This document shows, in pieces, positions 1 through 9,646 of a DNA stretch of 64,000 nt. The number at the start of each line of letters is the position of its first letter. Within the stretch, counting starts at the first letter, position 1. The notes beneath the pieces were generated by a model that was not told the origin of the DNA, did no database searches, and worked only from the letters and a program-made list of their open reading frames with translations. The DNA is from Pseudomonadota bacterium. GTDB lineage: Bacteria; Pseudomonadota; Gammaproteobacteria; Xanthomonadales; Rhodanobacteraceae. The position numbers were made by a program, and so were the translations under genes. Where the stretch lies: assembly GCA_029561145.1 (NCBI GenBank), contig JAKQJM010000057.1, positions 62,001 to 126,000 of the forward strand. The letters are read 5' to 3'.

Positions 1-136
1 TTCATCGGTGGCGACATAACGGTCGGTGCCGGAAAATTTCATTGCAGGGGCTTCCTGGTTGTTCGTCATTGCGTCGATTCCGCAGCAGGCGTCCAAGATA
101 TTTTTGGGGTGCGATCCGAAACTGCGTGAATCGCTC

Positions 137-340
137 CTACTCGCGATCGGTCGTGGTATTCACGTCGGTCAATTCGCCGGCATCGTCGATACGCAGACGC
201 ACCTCGATCGGACGACAGCAGATCGCGCAGTCCTCGACATAGGCCTGGCTGCCAGCCGAGCAGTCGACCGTGGTCTCGAAGGCCTCGCCACAATACGGGC
301 AATGCAGGGTTACTGACTCAAGCACTTGGCCTCCGGCCAT
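137..340 (-). CDS. CPXCG-motif cysteine-rich (zinc-ribbon-like) small protein
   Basis: 67 aa ORF with CPYCGE and CAICCRP cysteine pairs typical of the CPXCG family. Confidence 0.8.
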   Translation of the reverse strand: MAGGQVLESVTLHCPYCGEAFETTVDCSAGSQAYVEDCAICCRPIEVRLRIDDAGELTDVNTTTDRE

Positions 341-1511
341 CGTCGGCAGGAGCTGGCAGGAACATCGCGATCACGTCGTTGAGGAAGCGCTGGCCTTCGT
401 CCGTCGCGCGAAGGATCTCGAGTCCTTCGCGGATCCAGCCCTGCTTCCTCGCCGCTGCGAGTGTCGACGCGATCGCTTCGATGCCAAGTCCGGTACGTTG
501 CGGAAATTCGTTCATCGGCACGCCATCGACCAGGCGCAATGCATTCATCATGTATTCGAAGGGTAGATCCAGCGACGCGATTTCGACGGTACTGGCGGTC
601 GCGCGTGGTGCCCCGGCGTGGTCGAGATAGGCGCGCGGCGTTCGTTGCTTGGCGCGTCGTCGAATCGTTCCGCTCGCCGCATCGGTCAGCTTGCCATGTG
701 CGCCTGCGCCAATGCCCAGATAGTCGCCGAATTCCCAGTAGTTGAGGTTGTGCGTCGAGCGTCGGCCCGCCTGGGCGTATGCCGAGATCTCGTATTGCGC
801 GTAGCCGGCATCGGCGAGCATCTGCTGGCAATGCTCCTGCATGTCCCAGGCAGCGTCGCTGTCGGGGAGAGTCGGCGGACGCGCCGCGAACAACGTATTC
901 GGTTCGATCGTGAGTTGGTAGTGCGAGATGTGCGTCGGTGCGAGTGCGATCGCCTGCTCGATATCACGTGCCGCGCCAGCGAGATCCTGATCCGGCAATG
1001 CATACATCAGATCGATGTTGAAATTGTCGAAACCGGCCTCGCGCGCCTCGCCGACGACGCGTGCCGCGTCGCTGGCCGAGTGGATGCGTCCGAGTCGATG
1101 CAGTTTTTCGTCGTCGAAACTCTGCACGCCGAAACTGATGCGATTGACCCCGGCGCCGCGATAGCCGTCGAAACGGCCATGCTCGACCGTGCCCGGATTG
1201 GTTTCAAGCGTGATCTCGATGTCGCGATCGAAGGACAGTCGCTTGCCGACCCCATCGAGGATCCGCGCAATCGCATCCGGCGAGAACAGGCTCGGCGTGC
1301 CGCCACCGAAGAAAATGCTGCGCAGGGGCCGATCCGCCAGCGCCTCGCCGAAGTCCGCGAGGTCGCGATCCAGGTCGGCGAGCAGCGCGGTCACATAGGC
1401 GTCCTGCGGCAATCCACCGACCTGCGCGTGCGAATTGAAATCGCAGTACGGACATTTCTTCACGCACCAGGGGATGTGGATATAGAGCGACAGGGGCGGG
1501 GCGATCAGCAT
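318..1511 (-). CDS. hemW: HemW-like radical SAM protein (coproporphyrinogen III oxidase-like)
   Basis: LYIHIPWCVKKCPYCDFNSH radical SAM CxxxCxxC motif and FFGGGTPSLF; start chosen at MLIAPPLSLYIHIPW inside the longer ORF 318..1604. Confidence 0.92.
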   Translation of the reverse strand: MLIAPPLSLYIHIPWCVKKCPYCDFNSHAQVGGLPQDAYVTALLADLDRDLADFGEALADRPLRSIFFGGGTPSLFSPDAIARILDGVGKRLSFDRDIEITLETNPGTVEHGRFDGYRGAGVNRISFGVQSFDDEKLHRLGRIHSASDAARVVGEAREAGFDNFNIDLMYALPDQDLAGAARDIEQAIALAPTHISHYQLTIEPNTLFAARPPTLPDSDAAWDMQEHCQQMLADAGYAQYEISAYAQAGRRSTHNLNYWEFGDYLGIGAGAHGKLTDAASGTIRRRAKQRTPRAYLDHAGAPRATASTVEIASLDLPFEYMMNALRLVDGVPMNEFPQRTGLGIEAIASTLAAARKQGWIREGLEILRATDEGQRFLNDVIAMFLPAPADDGRRPSA

Positions 1512-1619
1512 CCGCACATTGTAGTCGCCGCGTTGCCGGGCAGCGCATCGGATGAGGCGGGAACCTGTGGGATGTTCGAGCGTTCGTTCAGGCAGATCGT
1601 GCATTTCCGCCAGCAGCGC

Positions 1620-1769
1620 TCACTCGAAGCGCGCTCGGGATCGCGTTCCGTTGATTTCCGATTTCCGCAAGCGACAGGATGCGCTGGATGATCCGTTTGA
1701 CGTCATGTGTCGGAAAGCTCGCAGGTCCTTGGCTACGGATTTCCTGAAGGCCAGCTCAAAGCTGTCCAT
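1620..1769 (-). pseudogene. Frameshifted RelE/ParE-family toxin remnant
   Basis: MDSFELAFRKSVAKDLRAF in one frame; shifting by 1 nt gives PTHDVKRIIQRILSLAEI, which continues the usual ParE/RelE N-terminal pattern; the rest of the toxin is not recognisable. Confidence 0.65.
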
Positions 1770-1890
1770 GCGCCTTCGGATCCTTGTGCAGCGCCTTGCA
1801 GGGGATGACAGGTTTCGCAACACGATCCTCGAAAACCTGGAGATCCTCCTGGCCTTCGCGCAGCGCCAACCGGATGACGTCGTTGAACAT
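1756..1890 (-). CDS. Truncated antitoxin-like ORF (ParD/RHH-type C-terminal part) paired with the toxin remnant
   Basis: MFNDVIRLALREGQEDLQVFEDRVAKPVIPCKALHKDPKAHGQL; AAGGAG just upstream of the ATG at 1890; overlaps the toxin start at 1769. Confidence 0.5.
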   Translation of the reverse strand: MFNDVIRLALREGQEDLQVFEDRVAKPVIPCKALHKDPKAHGQL

Positions 1891-2114
1891 TTGTCTCCTT
1901 GCCAGACGTAGCCGGCACGATAGCTGACCCGACGCCGGATCGATGGGCATGCCGCGTGCCTCGCTGTGCGGCCATGGGTTGTCGCAAACACTGAGATGGA
2001 GTGCGTCCAGGATCGCTGGCCTGCTTCGCCTGCATCAATGGCGAGGCAGCACGGCTGAAGCCGCTTCTACAACCGCTCTGCATGATCCGGGCGCAGGCCC
2101 GCAGGGAATATTTC

Positions 2115-2642
2115 ATGGCCCAGATGCCTTCCGGTTACCACGTCGCCATCCAGGCGACGCCGTTGTTTGACCTGATCGATGCTGCGTGCACGCCCGACGC
2201 CGTGATCACTCGCCTGTTGCAAATTGAGCGGCTGGCTGACCTTTCGCCTCATATCGATGTGCTTTTCTTCCGCGAAGCGCCCGAGGCGGCAACGCCAACC
2301 CTTGCGCCGGGAGGCCAGCCCGTCCCGTCCGGAATCGAACCCGTTGCAAGCGGCTACACCCTGGCCACGATCCACCAGGCGGTCCGCAACTGGCCGCGGG
2401 AAGACCAGCACGCGTTTGCCGAGTACCTCTGTTCAAAGCGCGTGCAGGCCCATCTTTCGGCGCTGCTGGGCAGGGTCGAGGAGGTCAAGCATCGGCTTGG
2501 TCGCGAGGGAGGATTTGTGCTGCAGTTGCAGTGGTTGATGTGGGAGACCGGATGCCATCCCGTGCAGAACGAAGATCGTGACGATCCGATGTACGCGTTG
2601 CTCCAGCCTGGCGAGGGGAAGCCGGGCGGAAATCACGCATGA
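2115..2642 (+). CDS. Hypothetical protein, translationally coupled to the downstream HDAC-like gene
   Basis: 175 aa ORF starting MAQMPSGYHVAIQATPLF; stop overlaps the next start (ATGA at 2639-2642); no family recognised. Confidence 0.55.
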   Translation: MAQMPSGYHVAIQATPLFDLIDAACTPDAVITRLLQIERLADLSPHIDVLFFREAPEAATPTLAPGGQPVPSGIEPVASGYTLATIHQAVRNWPREDQHAFAEYLCSKRVQAHLSALLGRVEEVKHRLGREGGFVLQLQWLMWETGCHPVQNEDRDDPMYALLQPGEGKPGGNHA

Positions 2643-3484
2643 AGGTCGTCTATTGCGAGCAGATGGTCGCCGATGCGCAATCGTTTTCGCCGAGTGCGCG
2701 CAAGCCTCGCGAAGTGGTGGGCTCATGGCGTCGCCGCTTTCCGGTGCTGAGCATGGTCGAGCCGCAACCGGTGAGCGTCGACCAACTCTGTCTCGCTCAC
2801 GATCCGGGCTATGTGCGCGGCGTGCTTTCGCTGCGGCTCGCCAATGGCTTCGGCAATCACCTGCCCGAGGTCGCACAAAGCCTGCCATGGACCAGCGGGG
2901 CCATGCTCGGCGCGGCTCGATGGGCGTTGAACGAGGGTTGCGCGGTGGCTCCGGTCGCGGGCTTTCACCATGCCTGTTACGGCCATGGAGGTGGCTACTG
3001 CACATTCAACGGGCTGATGGTTGCCGCCCTGGTTCTGCACCGCGAAGGTTTGGTCCGCCGCGTCGGCATCCTCGATTTCGACCAGCACTACGGCAATGGC
3101 ACCAGCGACATCATTCGCGAGCTTGGCCTGCACTGGGTCGAGCATTACTCGGCAGGAGCGTGGTGGGAGAGACCCGAGCAGGCCGAACGCTTTCTCGATG
3201 AAATCCCGCAAATCCTCGCGCGTTTCGCGGATTGTGACCTGCTCCTCTACCAGGCCGGTGCTGATCCGCATGTCAATGACCCGCTGGGCGGCTGGCTGAC
3301 CACGGCGCAGCTGCGTGCGCGTGATCGGCTCGTGTTTGCCGCGACCCGGGCGATGGGATTGCCGCTTGCGTGGAACCTGGCGGGCGGCTACCAGAGCAAT
3401 CTGCGCAAGGTGCTCGATATCCATGACAACACGATGCTGGAATGTCTGAACGCGTTTGCCGAGCGCATTGATGAAATCGTCTGA
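2639..3484 (+). CDS. Histone deacetylase family protein (acetylpolyamine/acetoin-utilisation deacetylase-like)
   Basis: GFHHACYGHGGGYCTFNG, ILDFDQHYGNGT, AGADPHVNDPLG motifs of the class I/II HDAC fold. Confidence 0.9.
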   Translation: MKVVYCEQMVADAQSFSPSARKPREVVGSWRRRFPVLSMVEPQPVSVDQLCLAHDPGYVRGVLSLRLANGFGNHLPEVAQSLPWTSGAMLGAARWALNEGCAVAPVAGFHHACYGHGGGYCTFNGLMVAALVLHREGLVRRVGILDFDQHYGNGTSDIIRELGLHWVEHYSAGAWWERPEQAERFLDEIPQILARFADCDLLLYQAGADPHVNDPLGGWLTTAQLRARDRLVFAATRAMGLPLAWNLAGGYQSNLRKVLDIHDNTMLECLNAFAERIDEIV

Positions 3485-3493
3485 GGGTGGCTT

Positions 3494-4087
3494 TCAGATT
3501 TCCCTAGCGAGCAATTCCCGCAAATGGCCCAAGGCCTGGCCGCGGTGGCTGATGCGGTTTTTCACGGCTGATTCAAGCTCGGCGGCGCTGGCGTTGCGCT
3601 GTGGATCGAAGAAGATCGGGTCGTAGCCGAAACCGCCGTTGCCTTGCGGGGCGTGCAGGATGCGGCCATGCCAGCGACCTTCGGCGATCAGCGGAGCCGG
3701 ATCTTCGGCATGGCGCAGCAGGACGATCACACAGAAGAAATGCGCGGTGCGCCGGGCTTCCGGAACGTCCTTCAAGACGTCGAGCAGCTTGCTGATGTTG
3801 CCGGCGCTGTCGCCATGGCTGCCGGCGTAGCGTGCGGACAGCAGTCCCGGCGCGCCATCGAGCGCATCGACGCAGAGGCCCGAATCATCGCCTAGCGCAG
3901 GCAGGCCGGTCAGTCGGGCAGCATGACGCGCCTTGAGGATGGCGTTCTCGACAAAGGTCGCGCCGGTTTCCTCGGCATCGTCGACGCCGAGTTCAGCTTG
4001 CGAAATCAACGTGACCGAGAGATCGGCGAGCACTTCGCGGATCTCGACAAGCTTGCCGGCGTTGCCGCTGGCGAGAACCAGTTTCAA
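3494..4087 (-). CDS. rdgB: XTP/dITP diphosphatase (RdgB/HAM1 family)
   Basis: [20 protein letters not shown] ... [26 protein letters not shown] ... GFGYDPIF. Confidence 0.95.
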   Translation of the reverse strand: MKLVLASGNAGKLVEIREVLADLSVTLISQAELGVDDAEETGATFVENAILKARHAARLTGLPALGDDSGLCVDALDGAPGLLSARYAGSHGDSAGNISKLLDVLKDVPEARRTAHFFCVIVLLRHAEDPAPLIAEGRWHGRILHAPQGNGGFGYDPIFFDPQRNASAAELESAVKNRISHRGQALGHLRELLAREI

Positions 4088-4809
4088 GCCGACAGCGCCT
4101 CGCGCTGCAGTGCGCAGAGTTCGCTGATGCCTTTCCCGGCGAGGGCAAGCAGGGCATCGAGTTCCTCGCGGCGGAAAGCATGGCCTTCCGCCGTGCCCTG
4201 GATTTCAATGAAGCCGCCGCCATCGTTCATGACCACGTTCATGTCGGTGTCGCAGTTCGAATCCTCGGCGTAGTCGAGATCGAGCACCGGCACGCCATTG
4301 AAGATGCCGACCGAGATCGCGGCGACCGCGCCGACCACGGGATCGCGCTTGATCGCGCCGCGTTTTCTGAGGCCACTGATCGCATCGATCAGGGCGACAT
4401 AGGCCCCGGTGATCGCCGCGGTGCGCGTGCCGCCGTCGGCCTGCAGCACGTCGCAGTCAAGGGTGATCGTGCGTTCACCGAGGGCCGCGCGATCGACGCA
4501 GGCGCGCAGGCTGCGTCCAATCAGGCGCTGGATCTCGAGCGTGCGCCCGCCCTGGCCCCCGCGCGCCGCTTCGCGCTGCATGCGCTCGTGGGTCGAGCGT
4601 GGCAGCATGCCGTACTCGGCGGTCAGCCAGCCTTCGCCCTTGCCGCGCAGGAAAGCCGGAACCTTTTCCTCGACGCTGGCCGTGCACAGCACGCGCGTGT
4701 CGCCAAAGCCGATCAGCACCGAACCCTCGGCGTGCCTGGTGAAGCCGCGTTGAATCGAAATCGGGCGCAATTGATCGGGCGCGCGGCCGCTGGGGCGCTG
4801 CAGGGACAT
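4084..4809 (-). CDS. rph: Ribonuclease PH
   Basis: [47 protein letters not shown]; start at MSLQRPSGR. Confidence 0.95.
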   Translation of the reverse strand: MSLQRPSGRAPDQLRPISIQRGFTRHAEGSVLIGFGDTRVLCTASVEEKVPAFLRGKGEGWLTAEYGMLPRSTHERMQREAARGGQGGRTLEIQRLIGRSLRACVDRAALGERTITLDCDVLQADGGTRTAAITGAYVALIDAISGLRKRGAIKRDPVVGAVAAISVGIFNGVPVLDLDYAEDSNCDTDMNVVMNDGGGFIEIQGTAEGHAFRREELDALLALAGKGISELCALQREALSA

Positions 4810-4878
4810 GGGAAACCGCTTTGGCAATCCGGCCGCGCAGTTTACCATTGCCGGCCTTGTTACCGACGGACCGACAGC

Positions 4879-5742
4879 ATGATCCGCAGCATGACGGCCT
4901 TCGCCAGCGCCGAAAGCGAGACCGCACACGGCAACCTGAGCATCGAGCTGCGCTCGGTCAATCACCGCTACCTCGAATTGAGCCCGCGCCTGCCGGACGA
5001 TCTGCGCAGCTTCGAGACCCCGTTGCGCGAAACCCTGACCGCACGGCTGTCGCGCGGCAAGGTCGATGTGACGATGCGGCTCAAGGCGGCGGCGACACGC
5101 TCGGTGGCGCTCGATGTCAACGACGAACTGCTTACCCGTCTGGCGGCGAAGGCGCAGGATCTGGCCAACCGCTTTCCGTCCCTCAATGTCGATTTCACGA
5201 GTGTGCTGAATTGGCCTGGCGTGCTATGCGAGCAGTCTGCCGATGCCGAGGGCCTGCATGCCGCCGCCGCGAACCTGCTCGATCAGGCCCTGGTCGAGTT
5301 CATTGCGACGCGCGAGCGCGAAGGCGAACGGCTTGCGGTGTTCCTGCGCGAGCGTCTCGATGGCATCGAGGCCATCGTTGCGGCGGTGCGGGAACATCTG
5401 CCGGAAGTGCGCACGGCGGCGCGCGCGCGCCTCGATCAGCGCCTCGCCGAGATCAAGCAGCCGGCAGATCCGGGCCGGATCGAGCAGGAGATCGTTTTGC
5501 AGTTGCAGCGCATGGATGTCGATGAGGAACTCGATCGCCTTGCCTCGCACATCGCCGAAGCGCGTCGCATCCTTGGCACCGGCGATGCGATCGGGCGTCG
5601 TCTCGATTTCCTCATGCAGGAGTTCAATCGCGAGGCGAATACGCTGGGCTCGAAAGCCGCCGATCCGCGCACGACCAAAGCCGCCGTCGAACTCAAGGTC
5701 CTGATCGAGCAGATGCGCGAGCAGGTCCAGAATCTGGAGTAG
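4879..5742 (+). CDS. yicC: YicC family endoribonuclease
   Basis: [13 protein letters not shown]... [21 protein letters not shown]... [40 protein letters not shown]. Confidence 0.95.
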   Translation: MIRSMTAFASAESETAHGNLSIELRSVNHRYLELSPRLPDDLRSFETPLRETLTARLSRGKVDVTMRLKAAATRSVALDVNDELLTRLAAKAQDLANRFPSLNVDFTSVLNWPGVLCEQSADAEGLHAAAANLLDQALVEFIATREREGERLAVFLRERLDGIEAIVAAVREHLPEVRTAARARLDQRLAEIKQPADPGRIEQEIVLQLQRMDVDEELDRLASHIAEARRILGTGDAIGRRLDFLMQEFNREANTLGSKAADPRTTKAAVELKVLIEQMREQVQNLE

Positions 5743-5744
5743 TC

Positions 5745-6362
5745 GTGTCCGGCACCCTCTACATCATTGCGGCCCCGTCGGGCGCGGGCAAGACCAGCCT
5801 GGTCCGTGCCCTGCTCGAACGCGAACCGGATATCTCGCTGTCGATTTCCTACACGTCGCGGCTGGCGCGCAGCAACGAGGTCGATGGCCAGCACTACCAT
5901 TTCGTCTCGCGCGAAGTGTTCGAGCGCATGGCGCAGGCCGGCGCGTTCTTCGAGTACGCGAACGTGCATGGCGACTACAAGGGAACCGCGCGCGCGGCAG
6001 TCGAGCCGTTGCTTGCAGCGGGTCGGGACGTCCTCCTCGAGATCGACTGGCAGGGCGCGCAGCAGGTGCGCGCGCAACGGCCCGATTCGTTGAGCATCTT
6101 CATCTTGCCGCCGTCGCGGAACGAACTTGAGCGTCGCTTGCGCACGCGGGCATCCGACAGCGCCGAGCAGATCGCACGGCGAATCGCCGACTCGCGCATC
6201 GAGATCGCGCGTGCGGAAGAGTTCGATTACATCGTGATCAACGACGATTTCGCGACCGCGATCGGTGATCTGCGGGCGATCTTCGCGGCGCGCCGGCTGC
6301 GTCGCGAGGCCCAGATGGGCCGACATGCGAGCCTGCTCGACGATCTGCTGAAGCCGGCCTGA
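5745..6362 (+). CDS. gmk: Guanylate kinase
   Basis: GTG start; IIAAPSGAGKTSLVRALLE P-loop; SYTSRLARSNEVDGQHYHFVS. Confidence 0.95.
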   Translation: MSGTLYIIAAPSGAGKTSLVRALLEREPDISLSISYTSRLARSNEVDGQHYHFVSREVFERMAQAGAFFEYANVHGDYKGTARAAVEPLLAAGRDVLLEIDWQGAQQVRAQRPDSLSIFILPPSRNELERRLRTRASDSAEQIARRIADSRIEIARAEEFDYIVINDDFATAIGDLRAIFAARRLRREAQMGRHASLLDDLLKPA

Positions 6363-6474
6363 GCAAGGTCGCGCCGCTTGCTGGTGGATTGCCGGCGGCT
6401 TGGGTAAGGTAGCCGGCCATTCCGCTCGCCGCCCGGCGCCGCGCCACCCCTTTCAACCTTGTGACCCGCCTCGC

Positions 6475-7329
6475 GTGAACGAAACGAATCATCCCAACGG
6501 TGCCGACCCCGCGACTGCGGAGACGGACGCCTATGTGCAGATTCGCGGATTGCACACGGTGCTCAACGGCAAGGTCATCTTCGACGGCATCGATCTCGAT
6601 ATACCGCGGGGCAAGATCACCGCGATCATGGGACCAAGCGGAACCGGCAAGACCACACTGCTGCGTCATATCACGGGTCAGCTCGATGCCGACGCAGGTG
6701 CGATTCGCGTGGACGGCAGGAACGTGCCGGACCTTTCGCGCAACCAGTTGTTCGACCTGCGCGAACGGATCGGCTACCTGTTCCAGAATTCGGCCCTGCT
6801 GACCGATTTCAGCGTGTTCGAGAACGTCGCCTTTCCGTTGCGCCAGCATCTGCGGCTGCCCGAGGAAATCGTCCGCAATATCGTGCTGACGCGCCTGCAG
6901 GCGGTCGGACTTCGTGGCGCGGCGGAGCTGATGCCGGCCGAACTGTCCGGCGGCATGGCGCGCCGCGTGGCTCTGGCGCGCGCGATCATCCGCGATCCGG
7001 GATTGATGATCTACGACGAGCCGTTCGTCGGGCTCGATCCGATTGCGCTCAACCAGGTGCTCAAGCTGATCCGCACCTTGAACGACACGCTCGGCATCAC
7101 CAGCATCCTGGTTGCCCATGAATTCGCAGCCGTGCGTCGTGCGGCCGATCACGTGTACCTGATTGCAGGTGGCAAGGTCGCCGCGCAAGGACACCCCGAC
7201 GAACTGGCCGAGCGTGACTCGCCATGGACGCGGCAGTTTTTCGGCGGCGAGGCCGATGGCCCCGTTCCGTTCCAGTATCCGGCGCGCGACTACGCCGTCG
7301 ATCTCGGCTTCCCGGCAGGTGTGGCATGA
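6475..7329 (+). CDS. mlaF: Phospholipid/intermembrane transport ABC ATPase MlaF
   Basis: GPSGTGKTTLLRHITGQL, LSGGMARRVALARAI, ABC signature; followed by mlaE-like gene; probable GTG start at 6475. Confidence 0.92.
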   Translation: MNETNHPNGADPATAETDAYVQIRGLHTVLNGKVIFDGIDLDIPRGKITAIMGPSGTGKTTLLRHITGQLDADAGAIRVDGRNVPDLSRNQLFDLRERIGYLFQNSALLTDFSVFENVAFPLRQHLRLPEEIVRNIVLTRLQAVGLRGAAELMPAELSGGMARRVALARAIIRDPGLMIYDEPFVGLDPIALNQVLKLIRTLNDTLGITSILVAHEFAAVRRAADHVYLIAGGKVAAQGHPDELAERDSPWTRQFFGGEADGPVPFQYPARDYAVDLGFPAGVA

Positions 7330-8093
7330 ACAACGCACGCAGACCCTCGATGATCGGCGATGCCCTGGCCCAGGTCGGTGCGGCCGGCCTGTTCCTTTTC
7401 GCCATCCTCGCGGCGATTCCGAAGAGCCTGCGGCATTTCCGCGAAACCCTGCGACAGATCTGGTTTGTGGGCGCGATGAGCCTGGTCATCATCATGACCT
7501 GCGGCCTGTTCGTCGGCATGGTGCTCTCCCTGCAGCTCTACTACACGTTGGCCAAATTTGGCGGAACCGCCGCGCTCGGCACGGTTGTCGCACTGTCGTT
7601 GTTCCGCGAGTTGGGTCCCGTGGTCACGGCCTTGCTGTTCGCAGGTCGGGCAGGCACGTCGATGACCGCCGAGATCGGCCTGATGCGTGCCACCGATCAG
7701 CTTTCCGCGATGGAGATGATGGCGGTGGACCCGCTCTCGTATGTGGTCGCGCCGCGCTTCATCGCCGGCATCGTGGCGATGCCCTTGCTCGCGTGCATCT
7801 TCAATGCACTCGGCATCCTTGGCGCACACCTGGTCGGTGTGAGCTGGCTCGGCCTCGACAACGGCACGTTCTGGGGCAACATGACAGCGAACGTCGACGT
7901 CTGGACCGATCTGGTCAACGGCGTCTGGAAGAGTACGGCGTTCGGCGCCGTGATTGCCCTGATCGCGACCTTCCAGGGCTACACCACACCACCGACCAGC
8001 GAAGGCGTGGCCTATGCGACGACGCGCACGGTGGTGTCTTCCTCGATCGTCGTGCTTGCCCTCGATTTCGTGATGACCGCCTTCCTGATGTGA
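7326..8093 (+). CDS. mlaE: MlaE family permease
   Basis: LQLYYTLAKFGGTAALGTVVALSLFRELGPVVTALLFAGRAGTSMTAEIGLMRATDQLSAMEMMAVDP. Confidence 0.95.
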   Translation: MNNARRPSMIGDALAQVGAAGLFLFAILAAIPKSLRHFRETLRQIWFVGAMSLVIIMTCGLFVGMVLSLQLYYTLAKFGGTAALGTVVALSLFRELGPVVTALLFAGRAGTSMTAEIGLMRATDQLSAMEMMAVDPLSYVVAPRFIAGIVAMPLLACIFNALGILGAHLVGVSWLGLDNGTFWGNMTANVDVWTDLVNGVWKSTAFGAVIALIATFQGYTTPPTSEGVAYATTRTVVSSSIVVLALDFVMTAFLM

Positions 8094-8106
8094 CAGGACC
8101 CGAACC

Positions 8107-8628
8107 ATGACCCAGCCCAGACGTTCATTCCAGGTCGGCACCGGCCTTTTCATCCTGCTCGGCTTTGCCGCGCTGGCCTACCTGGCGACGCAGACGACGT
8201 CGGTCGCCAATCACACGCAAGGCGACAGCTACGCGTTGAAGGCCAAGTTCAGCAACATCGGTCAGCTCAAGCAGCGCGCGCCGGTGAAGCTCGCCGGCGT
8301 GCGCATCGGTTCGGTGCAATCGATCATGCTCGATCAGCAGAGCCTCAGCGCCGTGGTCACGATCGGAATCGACAAGCAGTATCAGGAGATTCCGGACGAC
8401 TCGGCCGCGGCGATATTCACCAGCGGTTTACTCGGCGATCAGTACGTTGGCATCCAGCCGGGTGGTTCGCCGGTCATGTTCAAGGACGGTGACGAAGTCA
8501 TCCTGACCCAGTCCTCGATGCAACTTGAAGACCTGATCGGCAAGTTCCTAGTCAGCGGGGATTCGTCGAAAGCCCCGCCCAAGGCGGATGCGGATGGTCC
8601 AGGCACCGCGCCCCCCGCCAAACCCTAG
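8107..8628 (+). CDS. mlaD: MlaD (MCE domain) protein
   Basis: VGTGLFILLGFAALAYLA... LKAKFSNIGQLKQRAPVKLAGVRIGSV. Confidence 0.95.
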   Translation: MTQPRRSFQVGTGLFILLGFAALAYLATQTTSVANHTQGDSYALKAKFSNIGQLKQRAPVKLAGVRIGSVQSIMLDQQSLSAVVTIGIDKQYQEIPDDSAAAIFTSGLLGDQYVGIQPGGSPVMFKDGDEVILTQSSMQLEDLIGKFLVSGDSSKAPPKADADGPGTAPPAKP

Positions 8629-8639
8629 GAGATCGTGGC

Positions 8640-9284
8640 ATGCGGCAATTGATGGTATGGATTCTTGCGTTGATGGCAGGGATTGCATTGGCCCAGCCGG
8701 CGCGTGCCGGCGAAATGTCTCCAGGCATGGTCGTGCAGAAGATCGCCGATGACCTCGCCGACAGCATTGGTTCGCGACGCGAGGAGCTCAAGAACGATCA
8801 CGAGAAACTGATCCGCGAGATCGATGCGATCCTGCTGCCGCATTTCGATATCGAGTACGCGTCCCTGCTCGTGCTCGGGCGCAGCGCGCGGGAGGCGACG
8901 CCCGAGCAGCGCTCGCGCTTCGCCAAGGCGTTCTACAATTCGATTGCGCATCGCTACGCCGAAGGCCTGCTCAACTACACGCGCGGCAATGTGCGGGTGC
9001 TTCCGTTCAAGGGCGAGCTCAACGACAAGCGCACGATCGTGCGTACCGAGGTCGTGCTCGATGACGGCAAGAGTGTCGCGGTGGACTATGCCTTCCGCAA
9101 GTCGTCCAGCGACGACTGGAAGGCCTATGACGTGATCATCGAGGGCATTTCCTACATCACCAACTATCGCAACCAGGTCGCTGCTGAAATCCAGGCAAGC
9201 AGTCTCGACTCCCTGATCCAGCGTCTCGAGAGTCAGGGCGAAAAGGCGCTGGAAAGCCTCGAAAAGCGTGCCGGCAGCCAATGA
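8640..9284 (+). CDS. mlaC: MlaC periplasmic phospholipid-binding protein
   Basis: Signal peptide; ILLPHFDIEYASLLVLGRSAREATPEQRSRFAKAF... YDVIIEGISYITNYRNQVAAEI. Confidence 0.93.
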   Translation: MRQLMVWILALMAGIALAQPARAGEMSPGMVVQKIADDLADSIGSRREELKNDHEKLIREIDAILLPHFDIEYASLLVLGRSAREATPEQRSRFAKAFYNSIAHRYAEGLLNYTRGNVRVLPFKGELNDKRTIVRTEVVLDDGKSVAVDYAFRKSSSDDWKAYDVIIEGISYITNYRNQVAAEIQASSLDSLIQRLESQGEKALESLEKRAGSQ

Positions 9285-9595
9285 CCCGGCCGTTCGAGGT
9301 CGACTTCAACGCCGGACGCGGCACGGTCGCCGGTCGCATCGACGTGACCAACGCCGGGCAGGCGTTGGCCGATGGCGCGAAGTTCTCGATCGCGGCGACC
9401 CGGATCGAGATCGATCTGCAGGATCTCGAAAGTGCCGACAGCGTGACGCTGGCCGTCCTCCTGGCCTGGGCGTCGGCCGCGCGACGCAAGGGAGGCGAAC
9501 TGGTCTATCGGGGAATCCCGGCGCGATTGCGCGCGATCGCCCATCTGAGTGGTGCGGAGTCACTGCTGGGCATCGACGCGCGCGCGATCGCCTGA
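9281..9595 (+). CDS. mlaB: STAS-domain protein MlaB
   Basis: 104 aa STAS-like protein overlapping mlaC end, in mlaFEDCB order. Confidence 0.85.
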   Translation: MTRPFEVDFNAGRGTVAGRIDVTNAGQALADGAKFSIAATRIEIDLQDLESADSVTLAVLLAWASAARRKGGELVYRGIPARLRAIAHLSGAESLLGIDARAIA

Positions 9596-9646
9596 TTCGA
9601 TTTCGCGATGCCGGCGCGGGTTTCCCCGAATCGGCGCGCAGCGGCT

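Noticed and set aside
4240-4280. GTTCGAATCC-like T-loop string
   Set aside because: Lies within rph coding sequence and no cloverleaf can be drawn around it; not a tRNA.
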